From Flavobacteriales bacterium (GTDB lineage Bacteria; Bacteroidota; Bacteroidia; Flavobacteriales_F; PHOS-HE28): a stretch of DNA of 64,000 nucleotides. The notes under the pieces were generated by a model that was not told the origin of the DNA, did not search any database, and saw nothing but the letters and a program-made list of their open reading frames with translations. The position numbers and the translations under genes are program-made. Location: positions 1-64,000 of the forward strand of contig JAEUSU010000008.1 in assembly GCA_016788635.1 (NCBI GenBank). The letters are read 5' to 3'. Of the stretch, positions 25,885 through 32,762 are shown one piece after another (position 1 is the stretch's first letter; the number at the start of each line of letters is the position of its first letter).

Positions 25885-28047
25885 ATGAGAACACTGCTTA
25901 TTGAGCGAGTCTTGGTGTGCATGGCAGTAGGATGTACTTGCGGCTGGTTGCATGCCCAGAATGATGGAGACCACCCAATTACGGATGGATTTGGTCGAAC
26001 GTATTTGGCGCCGGATGCACAAGTCGGTGGAACTGTGAACCCCGATGGGTTTACGGTAGGCACTAATCCGAACGGTAACGCGGCGCTGGTTGTCGAGGGT
26101 TCCCAGATGGCCAACTCCACCGGCGAGGTCTTCCGCACCATAAGCGCGGCCGGTGTGGCCACCAACTGGCGCTTGTTCAGGGGCACGGACCAGATCGGGC
26201 GGATCTTCGCCAACGGCGGAACGAATTTGGGCTTCAACCTGATGCAAATGGAGCGAGGTGGACGCCTGTGGCTGCGGAACTTTGGCACGGGCACCGCAGA
26301 TCCGGGTGGCGTGAACACCAATGGCCTGAGCCTGCCGGATGATTGGAACCCGGCGGCCACGCCGCCCAGCGTGAACACCTTGCCCTTGCGCAGGCTGGGC
26401 TTCTTTGCCATGGGCCATGCCCTGACGATGCAAAGCCCGGGCAACTATGCGGGGATGCCATGGGCCAGGCTGCACTTGGTGCACACGCAGGATGTGACAA
26501 GCGTGCTGGCCGCTGAAATCGGCTGGCGTTGGTGGATGCGCAATGGCCTGCTCATCACTGGCAATGATGACCAGATGTACGTGGGCCACAAGTATGTGGG
26601 TTCGTACGACGATGGAACGGAGGTGCCGGATGAGAGTGATGCGGTGATCCAATGGAGCGAGAGCGAACTACAGGAGGGCAGGACCACCTACGACAACTGC
26701 CGCTTTCTCTTCACCACCAAGTTGGGCGATGGTGGCCATGCCGGCACCCTGGATGGTCTTGGACTGATGCGGCTTCGGCCATACAGGGATGCCAACCCAG
26801 GCGATATTGAGGGCTTCGTGGGGGTGGGGGATTGGGCTGGACAGGGAGCCGAACCCGAAGAACGGCTGGATGTGCTGGACCGTACGATCATGATCCGCAG
26901 GCTGGTGCCGGACTATGAGGACCAGACCTTGCGGAAGTTCGTTGTGACGGATGACGATGGGCGCCTGCACTGGCGGGACATCAGCAACCTGCCGGATAAT
27001 TGTGAGTGGACGATGAACGGTGGGCCGAATTCCAACAATCTCTACACTGCAGTAGGCTCGGCGACCAGTTGTCCGGGGGATGCCAATTTCGTGGGTATCG
27101 GGACCGCCGCGCCCACGGCGAAGTTGACCGTGAACAACACGTATGCCTACGGGACCTTCAATCTGGCGGGCCTGTTTACCGTGAGCACGTCGCAACCGTT
27201 CAACGTAGGTCTCAAGACCGAGGCGACCGGCAGTGGTACCAACCATTTCGGCGCGCAGAACTGGGCTCTGAACGGGTCCGCTGAAACGGTGGGCACATAC
27301 AGCCGCGCTTATGCCAATAACGGGGGTGCTGTGGGACTGAATACCGGAGTGAAGAGTGATTGTTTTGTGCAGTCAGTTTCCAGCGTCACCACGAACGTAG
27401 GGGTGTATGCGACAACGCTGATCCAGTCCTCGTGCACGGTGGGCACCAACTATGGAATACGGTCCGATGCTTCGAATTCATCCACTTCTGCGAGTACCAA
27501 CTACGGTGGTCATTTTATCGCAAGTGCCACGAATGGTGCATCGAACAACTATGGTGTATACTGCACTGTGGGCGGCACGGGTACACAGCAATGGGCGCTT
27601 TGGGCGAATGGTGATACACACTGTACAAGCGGTAATTGGACATCATCCGACGCCATGCTGAAGACCAACGTTCAGGATATCACCAACGGCCTGGACCTGC
27701 TGATGCAGTTGCAGCCCAAGACATACGACTTCGACCTGTCCACCTATGGCTTCATGAACCTTCCGGCCGGAATGCAGTATGGTTTTGTAGCGCAGGATGT
27801 GCAGACGGTGATACCGGAGATGGTGCGTGAGGTGACACGTCCAGCTGACCTGGATAGCCTTGGCAACGTGGTACAGGGTGAGTTCACGTTCAAGGCGATC
27901 AAGTATGATGCCTTGTTACCGGTACTTGTGGCAGCGCTGAAGGAACAGCAAGTACAGCTTCAAGCCTTGCAGCAGCAAGTGAATGACTGTTGCTCAGGGA
28001 ACGGAGCCTTGAACAACATGGTGCTGGGTGCTACAGGAGCCGGGTAG
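25885..28047 (+). CDS. Tail-fibre-like (peptidase S74-type chaperone) exported protein, cut by in-frame TAG
   Basis: The 720-residue product starts with a signal-like segment (MAVGCTCGWLHAQ). The middle is low-complexity and glycine/asparagine-rich (TNYGGHFIASATNGASNNYG), with the pattern of trimeric fibre proteins. An S74-type intramolecular chaperone domain follows (SSDAMLKTNVQDITNGLDLL, YGFVAQDVQTVIPEMVREV), then a coiled coil (LKEQQVQLQALQQQVNDCC). The TAG at 28045-28047 interrupts the frame; the same frame continues without another stop to 28308 and encodes a T9SS sorting domain. As written, the protein would reach the periplasm but lack its outer-membrane export signal. Confidence 0.8.
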   Translation: MRTLLIERVLVCMAVGCTCGWLHAQNDGDHPITDGFGRTYLAPDAQVGGTVNPDGFTVGTNPNGNAALVVEGSQMANSTGEVFRTISAAGVATNWRLFRGTDQIGRIFANGGTNLGFNLMQMERGGRLWLRNFGTGTADPGGVNTNGLSLPDDWNPAATPPSVNTLPLRRLGFFAMGHALTMQSPGNYAGMPWARLHLVHTQDVTSVLAAEIGWRWWMRNGLLITGNDDQMYVGHKYVGSYDDGTEVPDESDAVIQWSESELQEGRTTYDNCRFLFTTKLGDGGHAGTLDGLGLMRLRPYRDANPGDIEGFVGVGDWAGQGAEPEERLDVLDRTIMIRRLVPDYEDQTLRKFVVTDDDGRLHWRDISNLPDNCEWTMNGGPNSNNLYTAVGSATSCPGDANFVGIGTAAPTAKLTVNNTYAYGTFNLAGLFTVSTSQPFNVGLKTEATGSGTNHFGAQNWALNGSAETVGTYSRAYANNGGAVGLNTGVKSDCFVQSVSSVTTNVGVYATTLIQSSCTVGTNYGIRSDASNSSTSASTNYGGHFIASATNGASNNYGVYCTVGGTGTQQWALWANGDTHCTSGNWTSSDAMLKTNVQDITNGLDLLMQLQPKTYDFDLSTYGFMNLPAGMQYGFVAQDVQTVIPEMVREVTRPADLDSLGNVVQGEFTFKAIKYDALLPVLVAALKEQQVQLQALQQQVNDCCSGNGALNNMVLGATGAG

Positions 28048-28308
28048 GCGCGCGCGAATGCATTGACGATAAATCCGAACCCCTTCGAGCATCGGACCCA
28101 GGTGGGCTACACCGTGGCGCAGGCGGGTTACCTATTGCTGGTGGTTACTGCCCCCAGCGGCAAGCAGATCCAGGTGCTGCGTGAAGGCGTTGCCGAACCC
28201 GGCACCTACACCTACGAATGGGAGACCAGCAGCCTCAGCTCCGGCATGTACTACTTGACCCTGCTCGTGGACGGCGAAGTGGTGACGAAGAAGGCGGTGA
28301 AGCTTTGA
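28048..28308 (+). pseudogene. T9SS sorting domain severed from the preceding gene by a stop codon
   Basis: This continues the frame of the preceding gene after the TAG. It reads ALTINPNPFEHRTQVGYTV and ends SSGMYYLTLLVDGEVVTKK and AVKL, a typical T9SS type A domain. It has no signal peptide of its own and no convincing start; TTG at 28063 is the only option. One substitution (for example GAG to TAG) would restore an 807-residue protein. Confidence 0.8.
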
Positions 28309-28341
28309 GCAAGGTGCTGACACAGGTTATGCAGGAGGAAA

Positions 28342-28371
28342 CGAACGCCCGGGCTGTGGTCCAGGCGTTCG
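28342..28371 (-). terminator. Hairpin between convergent cargo gene and paaY
   Basis: Arms CGAACGCC (28342-28349) and GGCGTTCG (28364-28371) enclose a 14-nt loop. On the minus strand the hairpin is followed by TTTCCTCC, so it best serves as a terminator for paaY. It is moderate in strength. Confidence 0.45.
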
Positions 28372-28385
28372 CATCGTAACATACG

Positions 28386-28982
28386 TCACCCCTTCCTTGT
28401 CTTGTTCCACGTGGCGTATTTCGCCGTGATCGGCGGGCGGCTCTTGTCCACCTCACGCAAGGGCTCGCAGGGGCGGAGTGTGGCGTGCAGTTCGGCGGGC
28501 AGTTGCTGGTAGAGCCGGGTGCCCTCGGTCTTCCAGGCCAGCATCTCGTCGCTCACATCCTTCACCACGCGTGCGGGGTTGCCCACGATCACCTTGCGCT
28601 CTTCCCACACGCTGTCCGCTGGCAACAGGCTCAGTGCACCCACGATGCAGCCTTCGCCCAGCACCACGTTGTCCATCACCACGGCGTTCATGCCCACCAG
28701 GCAGTTGGCCCCGATGGTGGACCCATGGATGATGGCGCCGTGCCCGATGTGCGCACCCGGATGAAGGACCACCTTCACCCCGGGGAACATGTGGATGGTG
28801 CAGTTCTCCTGCACGTTGCAGCCGTCCTTCACCACGATCTCGCCCCAGTCCCCCCGCAAGGCCGCGCCTGGGCCGATGTAGACATCACGCCCGATGACCA
28901 CATTGCCCGTGACCGCCGCCTGCGGATGCACATAGGCGCTCTCATGCACCACCGGCCGGTACCCGTTGAACTCGTACAGCAT
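28386..28982 (-). CDS. paaY: PaaY-like hexapeptide-repeat protein (gamma-carbonic-anhydrase fold)
   Basis: The 198-residue protein has a left-handed beta-helix of hexapeptide repeats (VTGNVVIGRDVYIGPGAALR, VGMNAVVMDNVVLGEGCIVG) with His residues in place for a metal site (ENCTIHMF, GHGAIIHG). The C-terminal features AWKTEGTRLYQQL and CEPLREVDKSRP match PaaY, a thioesterase reported to rescue dead-end CoA esters in phenylacetate degradation, better than generic gamma carbonic anhydrases. paaZ at the window start supports the call, though it is 28 kb away. Box TAAATTGC (28987-28994, minus strand) ends 4 nt before the ATG. Confidence 0.85.
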   Translation of the reverse strand: MLYEFNGYRPVVHESAYVHPQAAVTGNVVIGRDVYIGPGAALRGDWGEIVVKDGCNVQENCTIHMFPGVKVVLHPGAHIGHGAIIHGSTIGANCLVGMNAVVMDNVVLGEGCIVGALSLLPADSVWEERKVIVGNPARVVKDVSDEMLAWKTEGTRLYQQLPAELHATLRPCEPLREVDKSRPPITAKYATWNKTRKG

Positions 28983-29072
28983 GGGGGCAATTTATCGGGA
29001 CTGCCGTCTGATGGTGCATGTTAAGCCAAGGTTAAGCATCTTCACGGGCTCTTCCATGCATCCGCGCTCGGA

Positions 29073-29090
29073 TACATTTGGGCGCCCAAA
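29073..29090 (+). promoter_or_regulatory. Pit operon promoter box overlapping a perfect 14-bp palindrome
   Basis: TACATTTG (29073-29080) is an exact -7 box. It overlaps the palindrome TTTGGGCGCCCAAA (29077-29090), which spans the predicted transcription start. A repressor bound there would block the DUF47-Pit operon. The ATG is at 29102. Confidence 0.55.
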
Positions 29091-29101
29091 ACCGGATACC
29101 C

Positions 29102-29749
29102 ATGTCCCTCGAGTCCCTGCTGAACATCTTCAAACCGCGCGACCGCGTGTTCTTCTACCATTTCGAGGCCTCGGCCGCGAACGTGCTGAAGATGAGCGAG
29201 GACCTCATCACCATCATGAACACCGAGCCCGGGGCACAGCGCACCGCCCTGCTGGAGCGGCTGGAGATCGCCGAGCGCGCCAACGACGACCTCACGCACA
29301 CCATCTTCACGGACCTCGCCCGCAACTTCATCACCCCGATCGACCGCGAGGACATCCACTACCTGGCCACCAGCCTGGACGATGTGGCCGACTTCATCCT
29401 GGCCAGCGCCAAGAACCTGGAGCTCTTCGCCATCGGCAAGCCGGACGAGACCTGCCGCGAGCTGGCCCGCCTGGTGAACGAGGGCAGCCGCATCGTGCAG
29501 CTCGCCGTGCAGCAGTTGCGCTTCCTGCACAAGAAGGGCGGCCACAACGATTTTGTGGTGCAGATCAACAGCATGGAGAACGAGGCCGACGAGGTGTATG
29601 ACCGCGCCATCCAGAAACTCTTCGCCAATGAGAAGGACCCCATCCAGCTCATCAAGCTGCGCGACCTCTACAGCACCCTGGAGCTGGCCACGGACAAGTG
29701 CGAGGATGTGGGCAACGTGCTGGAATCCATCGTGCTGAAGTACGCCTGA
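29102..29749 (+). CDS. DUF47 family PhoU-like Pit accessory protein
   Basis: The 215-residue all-helical protein of the DUF47/TIGR00153 group is related to PhoU. It has paired acidic helix motifs for metal binding (EIAERANDDLTH, SMENEADEVYDR, LELATDKCEDVGNVLE). These proteins are encoded with Pit transporters and are thought to regulate phosphate uptake. Here the gene ends 4 nt before the Pit gene. The start at 29102 gives MSLESLLNIFKPRDRVFFYH, typical for the family. Confidence 0.93.
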   Translation: MSLESLLNIFKPRDRVFFYHFEASAANVLKMSEDLITIMNTEPGAQRTALLERLEIAERANDDLTHTIFTDLARNFITPIDREDIHYLATSLDDVADFILASAKNLELFAIGKPDETCRELARLVNEGSRIVQLAVQQLRFLHKKGGHNDFVVQINSMENEADEVYDRAIQKLFANEKDPIQLIKLRDLYSTLELATDKCEDVGNVLESIVLKYA

Positions 29750-29753
29750 GCCA

Positions 29754-30884
29754 ATGACGCTGCTCTTCGTCATCATCGCACTGGCGCTGATATTCGACTA
29801 TATCAACGGCTTCCACGACGCGGCCAACTCCATCGCCACCATCGTCAGCACCAAGGTGCTCACGCCCTTCCAGGCCGTGGTGTGGGCCGCCGCCTTCAAC
29901 TTCATCGCCTACTTCATCTTCAGCGACCACCACGTGGCCAACACCGTGGCCAAAACGGTGCACGAGGAGTTCATCACCCTGCGCGTGGTGCTGGCCGGGC
30001 TGCTGGCGGCCATCACCTGGAACCTGCTCACCTGGTGGTACGGAATCCCCAGCAGCAGCTCGCACACCCTCATTGGCGGCTTCGCCGGTGCGGCGCTTGC
30101 CGGGGCGGGTTTCAACATCGGCAGTGTAAACCTGGAGAAGATCGGCCTGGTGGCCGCCTTCATCATCCTGGCCCCGCTGGTGGGCATGCTCATCTCCATC
30201 TTCATCACCCTGGTCACTCTGGTGCAGAAGCTCTGGCTGCGCCTGGCGATCATCGGCGTGGCCACGGCCATCACGTCCATCTTCATCCTCAAGAACAACG
30301 ACCTGCGCATCGCCATGGCGCTGTTCTCGCTGGTGTTCATGATCACCTACGCCGTGGACATGACCAGGTTGCCCAGCGCCCTGCGCACCGCCAACCTCTA
30401 TAAGCGCCTGCAGCTGCTTAGCTCGGCGGCCTTCAGCATCGGCCACGGCGGCAACGATGCGCAGAAGGTCATGGGCATCATCATGGTGGCCATGGTGGCC
30501 AGCGGCCAGGCGGAGAACCTGGAGGCCATGCCCGCATGGATCCCACTGGCGTGCTATAGCGCCATCGGTCTGGGCACCCTCAGCGGTGGCTGGAAGATCG
30601 TGAAGACCATGGGCACCCGCATTACGAAGGTGACGCCGCTGGAAGGCGTGTGCGCCGAGAGCGCCGGCGCCATGACGCTGTACATGACCGAGCAAATGGG
30701 CATCCCCGTGAGCACCACGCACACCATCACGGGCAGCATCATCGGCGTGGGCGCCACCAAGCGCCTGAGCGCCGTGCGCTGGGGTGTCACCGTTCGCCTG
30801 CTCTGGGCCTGGATCCTGACCATACCCGTTAGCGCCATGCTCGCGGCCATCGCGTATTGGATCTGCGGGTTCTTTGGGATCTGA
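29754..30884 (+). CDS. PiT-family inorganic phosphate transporter
   Basis: The 376-residue protein has about ten helices. The duplicated Pit signature is present as FDYINGFHDAANSIATIVST near the start and FSIGHGGNDAQKVMG in the second half, together with WYGIPSSSSHTLIGG and GIPVSTTHTITGSIIG. It imports phosphate, as a metal complex or with a cation. It shares an operon with the DUF47 protein upstream. Confidence 0.96.
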   Translation: MTLLFVIIALALIFDYINGFHDAANSIATIVSTKVLTPFQAVVWAAAFNFIAYFIFSDHHVANTVAKTVHEEFITLRVVLAGLLAAITWNLLTWWYGIPSSSSHTLIGGFAGAALAGAGFNIGSVNLEKIGLVAAFIILAPLVGMLISIFITLVTLVQKLWLRLAIIGVATAITSIFILKNNDLRIAMALFSLVFMITYAVDMTRLPSALRTANLYKRLQLLSSAAFSIGHGGNDAQKVMGIIMVAMVASGQAENLEAMPAWIPLACYSAIGLGTLSGGWKIVKTMGTRITKVTPLEGVCAESAGAMTLYMTEQMGIPVSTTHTITGSIIGVGATKRLSAVRWGVTVRLLWAWILTIPVSAMLAAIAYWICGFFGI

Positions 30885-31400
30885 GGCGCACTTTGTGAAC
30901 GCGAGCCTGCATAGCGCAGGAAGCCATCCCGTATTCACGCCAGCAGGTAATAGCCCGATCACGGACCCTGCGTGAGGAGGACATCAGTGGGTCTCGAGGC
31001 GGATACCATTTGGTGGATCGGGTGATGGGAGCACCGCTCGCCCTTCGACCCTTCGACAGGCTCAGGGGCTCGGTGGGCTCACCGTGACACGACATAAGCA
31101 TCGGCAGAGATCCCGACGCGGGTCACGGCCGGCCGATCGCAATTGTGCCTGGAACCCTACCCTGATCACCTAACGATGTCACGGTGAGCCCGTCGAACAG
31201 CTGACCGGCTCTTTTCTCTACTGCCCCGCAGCAGCGCCTTCCGCAGGAGATCCTGCTGAACGCCCGATAGCGTACCTCATTGTCCGAGCAGGGCCACGCC
31301 AGCGGGTAGTTCGGGGTGATCGTGGACCGCCTGATCGAGTGTGTGGGCAAGGTGTTTGGGCGACCACAACTTTTCAACACTTAACACCATTTCGCTCTTT
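30885..31400. other. Intergenic region with REP-like inverted elements
   Basis: No gene was recognised in this gap. It contains GGGCTCACCGTGAC (31075-31088) and its reverse complement GTCACGGTGAGCCC (31178-31191), next to CCTTCGACAGGCTCAGGG (about 31050-31067) and CCCGTCGAACAG (31189-31200). These resemble palindromic intergenic repeats centred on TTCGACRGGCTCA that recur in many bacterial genomes. Confidence 0.6.
31049..31198. repeat. Pair of inverted REP-like elements
   Basis: A perfect 14-bp inverted repeat (31075-31088 and 31178-31191) is flanked by related TTCGAC motifs on both sides, about 90 nt apart. It sits between the Pit operon and the cargo operon and could act as a transcript-end structure or a mobile small repeat. 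Confidence 0.6.
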
Positions 31401-31407
31401 GGCGCTA

Positions 31408-31442
31408 TACTTTTTCAGCGCCATGTTGTATACACCCCCCCC
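31408..31442 (+). promoter_or_regulatory. Promoter box, ATG and poly-C(8) tract of the SprB-repeat gene
   Basis: TACTTTTT (31408-31415) ends 7 nt before an ATG at 31423, which is followed by eight C residues (31435-31442). With eight Cs, translation from this ATG leaves the gene's frame and stops early. With six or nine Cs it reads MLYTPPPNRAIAMAACALAI-like into the secreted protein, giving a complete signal peptide. A 6-bp inverted repeat (31401-31406, 31417-31422) brackets the box. Confidence 0.5.
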
Positions 31443-31457
31443 AATAGAGCGATCGCC

Positions 31458-32762
31458 ATGGCCGCATGCGCCCTCGCGATCGCCGGTGGTGCGGCCCACG
31501 CACAAGGATTGAGCGGCGGCCTGCAGGCTGCGGAATACAACGGTTACCACATCAGTTGCGAAGGAGCTTCCGATGGGAGCATCAACCTCACCATCACCAG
31601 CGGCCAGGCCCCGTACACCTATTCGTGGAGCAACCAGGCCACCACGGAGGACATCAGCCAAGTGCCGGCGGGCTATTACCGCGTCACCATCACCGATGCG
31701 GCCCAGGAGCGGCTCACGCTGGACATCACGCTGCTGCAACCCGAGAAGCTGCGGGTGAGCATGCTGGCCTTTGTGCATGGCAATGACTACAACGTCAGTT
31801 GCTTCAGCTGCTACAACGGCGCCATCAACGCCACGGTGAGCGGTGGCGTGGCGCCCTTTGGGTATCAGTGGGAGGATGGCCCCACCACCGAGGACCGTTC
31901 TTCCCTGGGTGCGGGCAACTACGTGCTCACCGTTACGGATGCGAACGGCTGCACCTACCGGACCGAGCACGTGTACCTGAGTGAGCCGCAGCGGGACGAT
32001 TGGACCATGACGGGGAATGCCGGCACCACGCCCGGCAGCCAGTACCTGGGCACCTCGGACAACAAGGACTTTGTGTTCAAGACCAATGGGCAGGAGCGGT
32101 TGCGTCTGCTGAGCAACGGGGATATAAAGTTGTTCGGTGGGCTCCTGCAATCCGGCACTTTATATATGGATGCCAATGGCGTACTTCGATCGGGCGCCTT
32201 CCCCAATGTCGACCTATTCCCACCAGTGTCTCCATGTGCTCTTACCCTGAATGGTGCACCATATTGGCGGACGGATGGGAATTCCTTTCAGTACCCCCAA
32301 TGCGATCCGGAGAACCTGCCGATCTTCGGTACGCTGAGCCCGAACGGGGTTCGCTTCATCACCAATAACGAGACGCGGATGACCATCTCATCCACCGGTA
32401 AAGTGTTCATCGGAGTTAGCCAGCTTACCAGTGCATTGAGCGGTTACCGTCTCTTCGTGGAGGATGGCATCGCCACACGAGACGTGCTGGTGAAACTGGG
32501 CACCTGGCCGGACTACGTGTTCGCGGATGGCTACCGGCTGATGCCCTTCGCCGAATTGCGCGAATTCCTGCGCGTGAACCGGCACCTGCCGGGAATACCA
32601 TCAGCGTTGGAAGTTCAGGAGCAACAGGGGGTGGAAGTGGGCGACCTTCAACGGCGCATGTTGCAGGTGCTGGAGGAACAGGCGTTGTACATCCTTCAAT
32701 TGGAGGAGAAACTGCAGGGGATGGAGCAGCGGCTTCGGGTGCTGGAGGCGTCAACACATTGA
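31458..32762 (+). CDS. Exported protein with two SprB repeats and fibre-like C-terminus
   Basis: From ATG 31458 the protein has 434 residues. It has a short signal core (MAACALAIAGGAAHAQ), two SprB-type repeats (ISCEGASDGSINLTITSGQA and FSCYNGAINATVSGGVAPF, each ending in a VTITD or VTDANGC strand) and a region resembling tail-fibre proteins (DNKDFVFKTNGQERLRLLSN). The coiled-coil end has the motif HLPGIPSALEVQEQQGVEVG. SprB repeats occur in gliding adhesins. There is no T9SS domain. The true start may be ATG 31423 in another poly-C state. It is first of five packed genes. Confidence 0.72.
   Translation: MAACALAIAGGAAHAQGLSGGLQAAEYNGYHISCEGASDGSINLTITSGQAPYTYSWSNQATTEDISQVPAGYYRVTITDAAQERLTLDITLLQPEKLRVSMLAFVHGNDYNVSCFSCYNGAINATVSGGVAPFGYQWEDGPTTEDRSSLGAGNYVLTVTDANGCTYRTEHVYLSEPQRDDWTMTGNAGTTPGSQYLGTSDNKDFVFKTNGQERLRLLSNGDIKLFGGLLQSGTLYMDANGVLRSGAFPNVDLFPPVSPCALTLNGAPYWRTDGNSFQYPQCDPENLPIFGTLSPNGVRFITNNETRMTISSTGKVFIGVSQLTSALSGYRLFVEDGIATRDVLVKLGTWPDYVFADGYRLMPFAELREFLRVNRHLPGIPSALEVQEQQGVEVGDLQRRMLQVLEEQALYILQLEEKLQGMEQRLRVLEASTH

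Noticed and set aside
25885-28308. Prophage tail gene
   Set aside because: The S74-like domain suggested phage origin, but the protein has a signal-like N-terminus and T9SS domain and no other phage gene is nearby.
30885-31340. tRNA or structured RNA gene in the gap after the Pit operon
   Set aside because: No cloverleaf, anticodon arm or CCA-type end could be drawn; only REP-like inverted repeats are present.
31341-31457. GTG start at 31341 for the SprB-repeat protein
   Set aside because: It would place about 39 non-signal residues before the signal core and lies upstream of the predicted promoter box.
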